From: Candidatus Poseidoniaceae archaeon
GTDB lineage: Archaea; Thermoplasmatota; Poseidoniia; Poseidoniales; Poseidoniaceae
Assembly: GCA_028353405.1 (NCBI GenBank)
Contig: JAOMOG010000002.1
Coordinates: 31,583 to 95,582, forward strand
Reading direction: 5' to 3'
Length of the DNA: 64,000 bases
Shown here: in pieces, positions 19,393-27,702 of the stretch
Layout of the letters: every line of letters begins with the position of its first letter
How positions within the stretch are numbered: the first letter of the stretch is position 1
Made by a program: the position numbers and the translations under genes
Notes under the pieces: model-generated
The model's database searches: none
The model's input: only the letters and a program-made list of their open reading frames with translations
What the model was told of the DNA's origin: nothing

Positions 19393-19477
19393 GCCGAGGT
19401 ACCCGAGTGGTCAAAGGGGGTGGATTCAAGCTCCTCTGCATAATGCTTCGCAGGTTCAAATCCTGCCTTCGGCACCA
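19393..19477 (+). tRNA. tRNA-Leu (anticodon CAA)
   Basis: The acceptor stem GCCGAGG pairs with CTTCGGC (one G-U pair). The D-stem is CCC/GGG and the T-arm is GCAGG-TTCAAAT-CCTGC. The anticodon loop TTCAAGC gives CAA, reading UUG. The anticodon stem GTGGA/TCCTC has one internal T-T mismatch. A longer variable region with a short GCA-TAA-TGC stem fits the type II class expected for leucine. Discriminator A and CCA are encoded in the DNA. Confidence 0.88.
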
Positions 19478-19493
19478 ATCAAAAAACACTCTT

Positions 19494-20237
19494 TCAAGGA
19501 CCTAGAATTGCATCGACTAGTGGCTGAAAAGTATCACCATGCAGATGCGGTGAAATTACATCTGCTGCATCTTTAATTTCTTGAAAAGAACCACCGACTG
19601 CTATTGACCAATTGGCTAGTTCAAACATTGACAAATCATTTGGAGCATCTCCGACACATAACAAATCTTGAGATGACAAATTCATTCTGTCTAAGATGAA
19701 TTCTATACCTTTGCCCTTTGAGAGGTCGGGGGACATCAAATGGATTGCAAAACCAGTACGAATTACATTTAGATGCGACCACTTACTTTGCGAAATTTTT
19801 TCTTTAACCAATTGTAAATTTTCGGAGGGAAATAAACACCACTCGCTTTCTCTCCAAGCATTGCTCTCAATTCCTTGTGGATCAAGATCTGGTATTTCTT
19901 CAGCAAGCCATAGTGCTGCTTCCCTTGCCTCCTCACCATTTGCTCGCATAACGACTTCAGGCCATTGCGGATGCCATAGAACTCCTCCATTCTCACAACA
20001 AATCGGGCCACTGAGTTGTAAAAACCTCCACAGTCCATAGGTGATTGCTCTGACATTTCCAGTAGCAAGAATAACTGCTATTCCAGCCGCTTCAAGCTTC
20101 CTTAGTGCAAGAATAGCATCGGTATTGAGTCGTTTATTATCGTCGGTTAGAGTCCCATCAATATCGACGGCGACAACCTTCGGTCTCCAATCATCTGGAA
20201 GCCACTGCATGTGTATGGGCAACAGTACTGTTTTCAT
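19494..20237 (-). CDS. HAD-family phosphatase, phosphoglycolate phosphatase-like
   Basis: A HAD hydrolase with a type IIB cap, about 247 residues. Motif I is VVAVDIDGTLTDD, motif II is VILATGN, motif III involves the lysine in LSKGKGIEFI, and motif IV is LLCVGDAPNDLSMF. The order and length match archaeal phosphoglycolate phosphatases and sugar phosphatases of the Cof type. ATG 20237 (MKTVLLPIHMQW) is used; 20210 is also possible, and a start at 20312 would run into the divergent P-type ATPase upstream region. Ends 17 bp from the tRNA-Leu. Confidence 0.83.
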   Translation of the reverse strand: MKTVLLPIHMQWLPDDWRPKVVAVDIDGTLTDDNKRLNTDAILALRKLEAAGIAVILATGNVRAITYGLWRFLQLSGPICCENGGVLWHPQWPEVVMRANGEEAREAALWLAEEIPDLDPQGIESNAWRESEWCLFPSENLQLVKEKISQSKWSHLNVIRTGFAIHLMSPDLSKGKGIEFILDRMNLSSQDLLCVGDAPNDLSMFELANWSIAVGGSFQEIKDAADVISPHLHGDTFQPLVDAILGP

Positions 20238-20336
20238 CAAGTTTGGCAAAGACCGATTATAATTATTATTAATTTTTCTCGGCTTGAGATGAAATTTAAT
20301 ACTAGTCTTCAAAACAGTTTTGTTAGAGCAGTGTAT

Positions 20337-23066
20337 ATGGTCGGAGACGATGATGCTGAGGTTTTCCTTTCCATCGAAGACGATTATCCCTCGTCAGAGG
20401 ATAAAAAACCAAGGTTTTCCAAAGCTAAAAAAGTTACAAAGGAGAAGCCAAAAATCGTTAAAACTGTAGAAAAAACTCCAGAAGAGGAAGTTTTTGATGG
20501 CGAGATATTAGATGCCGAAATCGTAACACAATCTGGTGGTGTTTATGACGTCGCTTGGCCACTACTAGGAATGGATTGCCCTGACTGTGCATCAAAAGCA
20601 ATGAGGGCAATGTCCTATCTGCCACAGGTCAAAACATCATTAGTTTCGGCAACATCTGGTGAAGTAAGGGCAACTGTTGATTTGGCCGATGGTTCAATTT
20701 CAGAAATTTCCTCAATTTTACACTCACTTGGCCACGCACCAAATGTTGAGCATCACCAATTGGTTGGAATCAGTGCTGGTGGTGTTGCGAGAAGAAACGG
20801 TGTTGAAGTAAGGAAATTGGAGAAGATTATTCGTTTACAACCAGGGATTCTCGATTGTGAGATTGATTCCGATAATCGTATATTGGTACAATTGGTTAGT
20901 GATACATCATCGCAATTACTTGAAGCACGAGATTCTGCATTGGATGTAATATTAGGGGCGGCTCCAAAATATGTTGAAGCAAAAAGTGCAAAAATACGCC
21001 CCGATCAATGGAGATTAATTGGTGGCGGTTTGGCACTTCCAATTCTGGTGTTAGTTTTAATGGCAGAATTTCTTTCACTATCGGGTATTGTAATCGCAAT
21101 GATCGCTCTACCCGGATTGGCATTAGGTGGATTGCAGATGTTTAAAGAAGCGATTGCAAGTATTAAAAATCGCCAACTTGGATTTCAGGTTCTCACTAGT
21201 CTAGCAGTTATCGGTGCAGCAGTGTGGGGAATGTGGGAAGAAGCACTTATTGTAGCGATACTAGTTGCCTTTACAGCCCATTTAGAGGGTGATGCACTTG
21301 TCAAAGCAAGGGAGGCAATGCAAGGAGGTTTGGATAGATTACCGCGCACAGCAAGAAGGTTATCTGGAAGTAAGTTACTCAACCAACAAGGACTTAATCA
21401 AGCGATAAAGACAAGTGGATTTTCGTTACAAATGGTTCCTGATACTATCGACATCACTCCTGGGACTGGGCCGTTAGCAACCTGCCAAGATGAAGGTGAA
21501 GGCGTTGAGGTAGTGCCAATTGATTTGATTCGAGTAGGTAATCAAATAGAGATTAGAAGTGGTGAATTAATTCCTTGTGACGGAATCATTCTAGATGGAA
21601 TCGGCGCTTTAGATAAAGCGCCTTTAACCGGAGAATCAGTTCCAGTAGAGGTTTCAAAAGGAGAAGAAATTCAAGCAGGTTTGGTTCTTGCAAAAGGACC
21701 ACTGGTCATTGAGGTAACCGCAGTTGGCGACAATACTAGATTATCGGGATTAATTGAAGCAGTTCATACTTTCAAAGAAGAATCACCGCGTATTCAAAGT
21801 GGTATTGAGACATTTACTGCGATTTGGGTACCAACAGTTTTGATTGGTGCCTTTGTGGTTTGGTATCTAATGTTCCCAGATAATTGGAAAATAATTCTCC
21901 TGTTATGGGTTGTATCTTGTCCATGTGCCCTATTATTGGCAACACCAGTGCCACATGCTGCGGCATTATCAAACGCTGCACACATGGGAGTAATCTCTCG
22001 TGGTGGAAGTGTATTAGAACGGCTGAGCAAAGTAAACCATGTATTACTAGATAAAACTGGAACATTAACATCTGGTAAACCAAAAATTGGTCAAGTAATT
22101 ACAGCAAAGGGAAAGCGCAGTGATTCTGCAATAAAAATCGCTGCTGGTCTAGAGGCCCGTTCTAACCACCCCTATGCTCTTGCAATCATGGATTTGGCAA
22201 CGGAAAAAGGATACAAACCAAGTCCTATTCATGGTCATAGCGATGTTGAAGCTGGAGTAGTTGGTATGAGTTCAGGAAAGCAAGTATCGTTAATACGGCC
22301 TGATCGCTTAGTCAAATTAGGGATTAAAATTCCAAAGGAAATTCAAACAGTGCTCGACCAAGCCAACCAACAAGGGCATGGTGCTAGTATTCTATGCAAA
22401 GAAGAAGTTCCTATTGCATTGTTTACATTTATTCATGATGACACTCGCAAAGGTTCGGATATGATAATTGAGAAATTATATCAGCGAGGAATAAATGTTG
22501 AAATTCTTAGTGGAGATTCTCAAGCAGCAGTATCAAAGTTTGCCAAACGGGTAGGCTTGCCAGAAGCTGCTGCACATGGTAACTTGAGTCCTGAAGACAA
22601 AGTTAAGTGGGTGAGGGGCAGAAGTAAAACGCACATTACAATGATGGTTGGAGACGGATTCAATGATGCTGCAGCCCTAGCTGTTGCTGATGTTGGAGTT
22701 GCGGTTGGTTGTGGGGAAACAGTAAATTTAGAGGCTGCTGATGTATTGATACCTGCAGAAGATCCAAGCATGTTATGCGACTTGATTGATTTAGCGAGAA
22801 AGGCACAACGAATCTTAATTGGAAACCTTGTTTTCTCGGTGGCGATAACACTAGCATTAGTTTTCGCGGTAATCACCGGCATGTATGACCAATTATGGGT
22901 TGGAGTTCTGATTCATGAAGCATCTGTAATAGTCGTCATTTTGAATGGTGCAAGGCTTGCAGGTAATTCTGGTGCTATGCAATTACTATCTCAAATCCTT
23001 AAATCATTATATTTTGATACTAGAAAATCCTTCGATGCCTTATTTTTGAAGTACCGTTCTAATTAA
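20337..23066 (+). CDS. Heavy-metal-transporting P1B-type ATPase
   Basis: A 909-residue metal pump. An acidic/lysine-rich N-terminal tail precedes a metal-binding domain with GMDCPDCA (C81, C84) and a second, degenerate one lacking the CxxC. TGES (LTGESVPV) marks the actuator domain. The membrane motif is S-C-P-C (C528, C530), the phosphorylation site is DKTGTLT (D572), the nucleotide-binding motif is SNHPYALAI, and the hinge is GDGFNDAAALAVADVG. The last helix region has LIHEASVIVVILNGARL, with H860-E861 where Zn/Cd pumps normally have an aspartate. Metal choice (Zn/Cd/Co/Cu) is therefore uncertain. Start 20337 is one of several possible; 20289 is an alternative. An HTH gene follows. Confidence 0.9.
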   Translation: MVGDDDAEVFLSIEDDYPSSEDKKPRFSKAKKVTKEKPKIVKTVEKTPEEEVFDGEILDAEIVTQSGGVYDVAWPLLGMDCPDCASKAMRAMSYLPQVKTSLVSATSGEVRATVDLADGSISEISSILHSLGHAPNVEHHQLVGISAGGVARRNGVEVRKLEKIIRLQPGILDCEIDSDNRILVQLVSDTSSQLLEARDSALDVILGAAPKYVEAKSAKIRPDQWRLIGGGLALPILVLVLMAEFLSLSGIVIAMIALPGLALGGLQMFKEAIASIKNRQLGFQVLTSLAVIGAAVWGMWEEALIVAILVAFTAHLEGDALVKAREAMQGGLDRLPRTARRLSGSKLLNQQGLNQAIKTSGFSLQMVPDTIDITPGTGPLATCQDEGEGVEVVPIDLIRVGNQIEIRSGELIPCDGIILDGIGALDKAPLTGESVPVEVSKGEEIQAGLVLAKGPLVIEVTAVGDNTRLSGLIEAVHTFKEESPRIQSGIETFTAIWVPTVLIGAFVVWYLMFPDNWKIILLLWVVSCPCALLLATPVPHAAALSNAAHMGVISRGGSVLERLSKVNHVLLDKTGTLTSGKPKIGQVITAKGKRSDSAIKIAAGLEARSNHPYALAIMDLATEKGYKPSPIHGHSDVEAGVVGMSSGKQVSLIRPDRLVKLGIKIPKEIQTVLDQANQQGHGASILCKEEVPIALFTFIHDDTRKGSDMIIEKLYQRGINVEILSGDSQAAVSKFAKRVGLPEAAAHGNLSPEDKVKWVRGRSKTHITMMVGDGFNDAAALAVADVGVAVGCGETVNLEAADVLIPAEDPSMLCDLIDLARKAQRILIGNLVFSVAITLALVFAVITGMYDQLWVGVLIHEASVIVVILNGARLAGNSGAMQLLSQILKSLYFDTRKSFDALFLKYRSN

Positions 23067-23119
23067 TTTCCCGCGATATCTTCATACCTAAAGCACGCCT
23101 CTTCTCACTTGGTGAGACA

Positions 23120-23629
23120 ATGGCACGACTACACGCAGACCCAGTGACTACTGCATTAGTACACCCTACACGGAGAAATCTGTACTCGACATTAATGGCA
23201 GTTGAAGAGATGAGTACTGTTCAACTTCAAGCAGCAGTCAATGTTGATAGATACAATTTATATCACCATCTGAAGAAACTTGCTTCTCTAAATCTGGTTG
23301 AAAATCATAGAGATGTAGGAAGGGCACGTTGGTGGAAAATCACTCAACGTGTCACTCTACCTGGGATCGTTGGTAGCAACGAACCGATTGCAGCACAGCC
23401 GGTAGCAACCGTCTCCGCTAGTGAGATTGATACTACTGGGCTTCCAAGTGAATTAGCAACTGCAATTTCCGAAGGAAGAGACATACACATTGTCAATTTA
23501 GATGGTTCCCGCGAGCAAATTGGAGCAAAGAAAATGCTTGAGGCATTAGCCAATGATTACGGTATCGAACTCAATCTACCATTTACTTTCGTTCCAGGTG
23601 GAATCGCATTGATCGGCAAGAGCCGATGA
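23120..23629 (+). CDS. Winged-helix (ArsR-like) transcription regulator
   Basis: A 169-residue protein with an N-terminal winged helix at about 10-80. It opens VTTALVHPTRRNLYSTL, then has the recognition-helix region VDRYNLYHHLKKLASLNLV and the wing containing VGRARWWKI. This is the ArsR/HTH_20 architecture common in archaea. The C-terminal half has no recognised ligand-binding domain and only one possible metal ligand set. It lies 53 bp after the metal ATPase in the same direction, so regulation of that pump is plausible but not shown. Confidence 0.75.
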   Translation: MARLHADPVTTALVHPTRRNLYSTLMAVEEMSTVQLQAAVNVDRYNLYHHLKKLASLNLVENHRDVGRARWWKITQRVTLPGIVGSNEPIAAQPVATVSASEIDTTGLPSELATAISEGRDIHIVNLDGSREQIGAKKMLEALANDYGIELNLPFTFVPGGIALIGKSR

Positions 23630-23671
23630 TCATTCAACAATAATCAAGAATAATACGGATGTGGCTTAGGC

Positions 23672-24067
23672 ATGGAAGAAGAAGAAGCAGTTGTAGAATC
23701 AAGGATTGCACCCCCTGCATTATCCTGTCCAAAATGTTCTTCGCTACTACCTTCTGATTTAGGCGTGTTGACCTGTTCAATTTGTTCATCAAAAGTCAAA
23801 GTTGAACATCCTGTGACTCGGCGTAATTGGAATGATGAAAAGGTAGGGTGCCCTGAATGTTCTAAAGTTCTCATAGTTGGAGTTGACAAGAGGCCAGCCC
23901 ACTTACAATGCGCTTCCTGCTCAACACATTTCACCGTCGAGAAAAATGTACCGCGTACTGAAGTAGCCTGCCCAGGATGCGATCGTCGCCTAAGAATGAA
24001 AATAAAACCGGGTGAACGAGATATCGATTGTCCTGCCTGTTCCACATCATTCAAAGTCAAATTTTGA
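23672..24067 (+). CDS. Multi-zinc-ribbon protein
   Basis: A 131-residue protein with eight CxxC knuckles arranged as alternating pairs: CPKC, CSIC, CPEC, CASC, CPGC and CPAC are clearly visible. They are spaced to form three zinc ribbons of about 35 residues each. The repeats read alternately as 'C-P-x-C' and 'C-x-x-C-S-t-x-F/V-x-V'. No catalytic domain is present. Such ribbons usually mediate protein or nucleic-acid contacts. The stop is nine bases from the next gene, suggesting coexpression with the phosphatidyltransferase. Confidence 0.72.
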   Translation: MEEEEAVVESRIAPPALSCPKCSSLLPSDLGVLTCSICSSKVKVEHPVTRRNWNDEKVGCPECSKVLIVGVDKRPAHLQCASCSTHFTVEKNVPRTEVACPGCDRRLRMKIKPGERDIDCPACSTSFKVKF

Positions 24068-24076
24068 GGTGAGGAG

Positions 24077-24976
24077 TTGAAAACAACATATCGAATGATG
24101 GGAATCGCCGATTACATCACCTTGTGTAATGGATTATTCGGAACTGCTGCAATCTTGTTCATTATTTTAGCAGTTGAAGATTTGCATCAGCCATACTACG
24201 ATGGTGGCTTAAAAACACACTATATTTGGTTAGCAATGCTCTGTATTCTAGCCTCGGTGATAGGTGATATCATCGATGGTCCAGTCGCTAGAAATTATTC
24301 AAAAAGAAAACTACTCGGAGGCTCCTTGGACATTATGTCTGATTGCATTTCATTCTGTGTCGCTCCAGCATTATTGATTTTCGTAATGTTTGGTCGGTGG
24401 GGGGAAGCATCACCATTTTGGACTATATCTTTAGGAATTGCAAGTTGTTGGATAATTGCAACTGGAATGTTAAGGTTGGCACGTTTTCAATATGAAGACG
24501 GTTCAGAAATCAATTATTTTGTAGGTCTATCCAGCCCAGGAAACGCATTATTGTTGCTAAGTGTTGCAGGTCTAATTTGGATTCAACCCTCAACAGGCTT
24601 TGGCCCAGATTTAACAACTTGGGATTGTTCAGTATGTTTTGGAAAAGGCACTTCTAAACCCTATTTTGATTTTATGATGTTACCATTGATGTTAATCTGC
24701 GGTGGATTAATGATTTCGGACAGACCGATGTCAAAATTGAAAGGAGGCCTTCCAATGAAGTTGAGTGTCTTACAATTAGTTGCGATGTTAGTTGCGATAA
24801 CATCCGCATTAGTTCATACCACTAAATCAGAACATGGTCTTGATATGGTAGGTCTGAATTTATCTTTTTATCTATTTATTATTTCAGCACTATTGGTTCT
24901 AGTCTACATTATCTTAGGTAAAAGAATAGTCAAAAGCAGCAAACAAATTAACGATTCACTTTCATCGGAAGAATAA
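24077..24976 (+). CDS. CDP-alcohol phosphatidyltransferase (archaetidylserine synthase-like)
   Basis: An integral membrane lipid enzyme of about 299 residues and 7-8 helices. The catalytic signature D-x2-D-G-x2-A-R-x8-G-x3-D-x3-D is complete in the stretch from GDIIDGPVARNY to GGSLDIMSD. The family transfers an alcohol such as serine or glycerol phosphate to CDP-activated lipid. The length and the position of the motif suit the phosphatidylserine/archaetidylserine synthase branch. The start is TTG at 24077, supported by GAGGTGAGGAG immediately upstream; ATG 24095 is the alternative. Confidence 0.82.
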   Translation: MKTTYRMMGIADYITLCNGLFGTAAILFIILAVEDLHQPYYDGGLKTHYIWLAMLCILASVIGDIIDGPVARNYSKRKLLGGSLDIMSDCISFCVAPALLIFVMFGRWGEASPFWTISLGIASCWIIATGMLRLARFQYEDGSEINYFVGLSSPGNALLLLSVAGLIWIQPSTGFGPDLTTWDCSVCFGKGTSKPYFDFMMLPLMLICGGLMISDRPMSKLKGGLPMKLSVLQLVAMLVAITSALVHTTKSEHGLDMVGLNLSFYLFIISALLVLVYIILGKRIVKSSKQINDSLSSEE

Positions 24977-25109
24977 TTGAATTGACAAACCTTGGTTTCA
25001 AGAGAGTTTGGCTAGCCATATAACACTGCGAAAAACGGCATTCTAAGGGCAAAGTTAGTCGCGCTCTTTAACTATGATGAGACGAGGATGAGAGATTGGA
25101 TGGGATACA

Positions 25110-27626
25110 ATGGGAGTCAGCGAAAGCAAGACGATTGATGCAGCTAGTGCAAACTCGCCTGCTCGCAATGGGTCTGACTCCGTATCTTTGTCATCATTGA
25201 GATCTCAATTCACTTCTAGTAAATCAATGTCACTTGACCAAGCGACATTAGGTAGCGCACGTTTCCGTCAAGAAGAGAGGCTGCGAGGCGATATTCGTAG
25301 AGAAAAGCGAATTCGTCAGCAAGCAATGGATGAAAGAATAGCAGCAATGAAAGATTCAGTTGCTACAGATTTAGCAGTTAGTCACGAACTTACAATGGAC
25401 GCATTAGAGAAAGAAATGCGCGAAGGAATGGAACAAGAACTTGCCGAAATGGAGCGAGAATCATTATCCAGAGAAGAAGGGAGGATGCGAATGGAATTAG
25501 ATTTGCGCCTCAATCGCCAACTAGATTCATTACGTGAAGGAATTGAAGTTGAGCAAGACAGAAGGCTCAATGAACATAAGGAGCAGATAAAATCCAATAT
25601 TGAAGCACAATTGCAACAGGAACATCGTCAGCGTCTCGATATTCAAAAAGAGAGATTATCTCTTGAATATAATCAAGAATTACAACGAAGGGTTAGAGAG
25701 ATTGAAGTCAACATAGAAGTTGAAATGGAAACACGATTCAAACAAATGGAAAGTGCTGAAATCAACCGTCTTGAAGAAGGCCATATCGCTCGTTTAGCAG
25801 AAAGAGAAGAACAATTACGCAGAGGTATTAGAACTCGCCTAGAACAACAACTTAGAGGTCGTCTAAAGCAAAGAGAAGCTAGGCTAAAAGCAGAATACGA
25901 ACGCCGTAGTCTACGTTTAGAAGAAGATATTGCTCAACAATTACAAGAGGAATTAGAAGTTCGCTTGCGCCAGGAAACAGATGATCTTGAAGAAAACATG
26001 AGAGAAGATGTCGAACTTGCAATAGCGAGACGCCGTGATGAGTTACGTGTTGAAATTGCTCGCCAATTAGAGGAGCGCCACTCCGAAATACTTAGTGAAA
26101 GGAAATCACGACTTCGAGAAAAGTATGATATCACCTTTTCAAAGGCAGTCGATGACATCTCTCATTCACTGAAGACAGAGGTTGAGTCTGAACTTGACCT
26201 CAGAATGGAAGAGGAATTCACAAATTACCGTAGTGCTAGAGAAGCAGAAATTCAAAATCGTCTTGCTCGCTTTAGATATGATCGAGAATCTGAATTACGT
26301 GACCAATTAGGCGCCCAATACGAAGCCAAGAAGGTCGATTGGTCGGAACGTCTTGAACTCGAATTCCAATCACGTGAATCAGCAGCAAGAAAGGCGATTA
26401 TGTCTGAAGTTGATGCCGGATTACGTAATGAACGTTTGACCTTTGAAACCGATCTTGACTTATTGAAGGAAGAGACTTCTCTTGAACTTGAAATTGATAT
26501 GGAAGAAAGACTCAACGATTTCAAGGTCCGCAAAGAAAACGAAGTCGCTACTCAACTTGAAAGGCAACTTGACAAGCGTGAAGAGATTATGCGAAACAAG
26601 GCTCTCATCGATGTTAGAAAGAGAGAAGCTTCAATCAGAGCAGAAATCGAAGCACAACTTGGACTCAAGCGTGCAGAAATTCGTGACCGCTTAAGTGGTC
26701 TAAGTGAGAAGATGGATTCATTCAAGGAAATGGCTGAAGAGAAGATGCGTGATGCAGTCACCAATCAAATCCAAGGTGAGATTGATAGTGAACAAGCGAT
26801 CCTACAAAGTCGTGAACAAGAATTCAAAGAATTACAAACCCAAGACAATAAGGTCGACAAGCGCCAAACATGGATGCAAGCAATTTCTGGACAAGGAACT
26901 CAAGGAATGCAAGCAACTGGCATGGATCCATTTGCATTGGGGGCACGCCAAGGAGCACAATCAGGTGGAAGGCCGTTAGGCGGTACCTTGGGTGCTGCTG
27001 CACAACAACATCAACCAAGAATTGGTCTGGCTGGAATGAGGTCGCCAACGACAAGTGCAAAACCACTTTCGTCGGCAATTCCAATGGCTAGACCTGTTAA
27101 ATCGCCTCTGATTAATCAACCAACTAGCGCTGCTACAACTGCTGCATTACCAGCACCAGTTCAACAGAAAGTTGTACGTTCTCCAATAATGCCGGTACAA
27201 CCGATTACCCAGATTGAGCAAAAGCCTACTATCGTTCAACCTGTGTCAACTCCGATAGATCCAATTGAACAAGTGGAAGAGATTGTCGCTGAAGAAGAAA
27301 TAATCGCAGATATCAATATTGAGGATGAGATGGCAGAAGCAATCTCAGAAGAATTAGTTGCGGAACTTGAAGATGAACCAAAAACAGCATTACTTACTCC
27401 GATTAGAGCTAAACTTTCGGTTGCAGAACCAGAACAGCAAAAAGTTGCATCATTAACTCCAATTAAACAATTACAACCGGTTAAGAAAATGAGAGGAAGC
27501 CCTCCAAGTTCTGGAAAGGGAGAAGCACCTTCAATGGCAACATTGAATCCTGTCAAAAAATTGACTCCTCTTAAAATCGAGAGAAGAAAGTTACAACCTT
27601 CTAAAGAAGACGAAGAAGATAATTGA
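25110..27626 (+). CDS. Very long coiled-coil protein with C-terminal TPxxxLxP-type repeats
   Basis: An 838-residue soluble protein. Residues about 50-590 are almost uninterrupted charged heptads, rich in Glu, Arg, Leu and Gln, predicting a coiled coil perhaps 80 nm long. No ATPase head, signal peptide or membrane segment is visible, so it is not an SMC/Rad50. The C-terminal 250 residues are Gln/Pro/Ala-rich and carry recurring short motifs: LLTPIRAKL, SLTPIKQLQPVKKM and TLNPVKKLTPLK. These look like docking motifs. A cytoskeletal or scaffold role is possible but not established. Confidence 0.7.
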   Translation: MGVSESKTIDAASANSPARNGSDSVSLSSLRSQFTSSKSMSLDQATLGSARFRQEERLRGDIRREKRIRQQAMDERIAAMKDSVATDLAVSHELTMDALEKEMREGMEQELAEMERESLSREEGRMRMELDLRLNRQLDSLREGIEVEQDRRLNEHKEQIKSNIEAQLQQEHRQRLDIQKERLSLEYNQELQRRVREIEVNIEVEMETRFKQMESAEINRLEEGHIARLAEREEQLRRGIRTRLEQQLRGRLKQREARLKAEYERRSLRLEEDIAQQLQEELEVRLRQETDDLEENMREDVELAIARRRDELRVEIARQLEERHSEILSERKSRLREKYDITFSKAVDDISHSLKTEVESELDLRMEEEFTNYRSAREAEIQNRLARFRYDRESELRDQLGAQYEAKKVDWSERLELEFQSRESAARKAIMSEVDAGLRNERLTFETDLDLLKEETSLELEIDMEERLNDFKVRKENEVATQLERQLDKREEIMRNKALIDVRKREASIRAEIEAQLGLKRAEIRDRLSGLSEKMDSFKEMAEEKMRDAVTNQIQGEIDSEQAILQSREQEFKELQTQDNKVDKRQTWMQAISGQGTQGMQATGMDPFALGARQGAQSGGRPLGGTLGAAAQQHQPRIGLAGMRSPTTSAKPLSSAIPMARPVKSPLINQPTSAATTAALPAPVQQKVVRSPIMPVQPITQIEQKPTIVQPVSTPIDPIEQVEEIVAEEEIIADINIEDEMAEAISEELVAELEDEPKTALLTPIRAKLSVAEPEQQKVASLTPIKQLQPVKKMRGSPPSSGKGEAPSMATLNPVKKLTPLKIERRKLQPSKEDEEDN

Positions 27627-27702
27627 TTAAGATTGGTCACAGGACCGATTAATTGCACTTTTACCCGTCTGTTTCATATCTAAATGCGTTTTCGAGTAGG
27701 AC

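Noticed and set aside
27236-27658. 140-residue minus-strand frame
   Set aside because: It is a shadow of the coiled-coil protein's tail; serine-rich low-complexity product.
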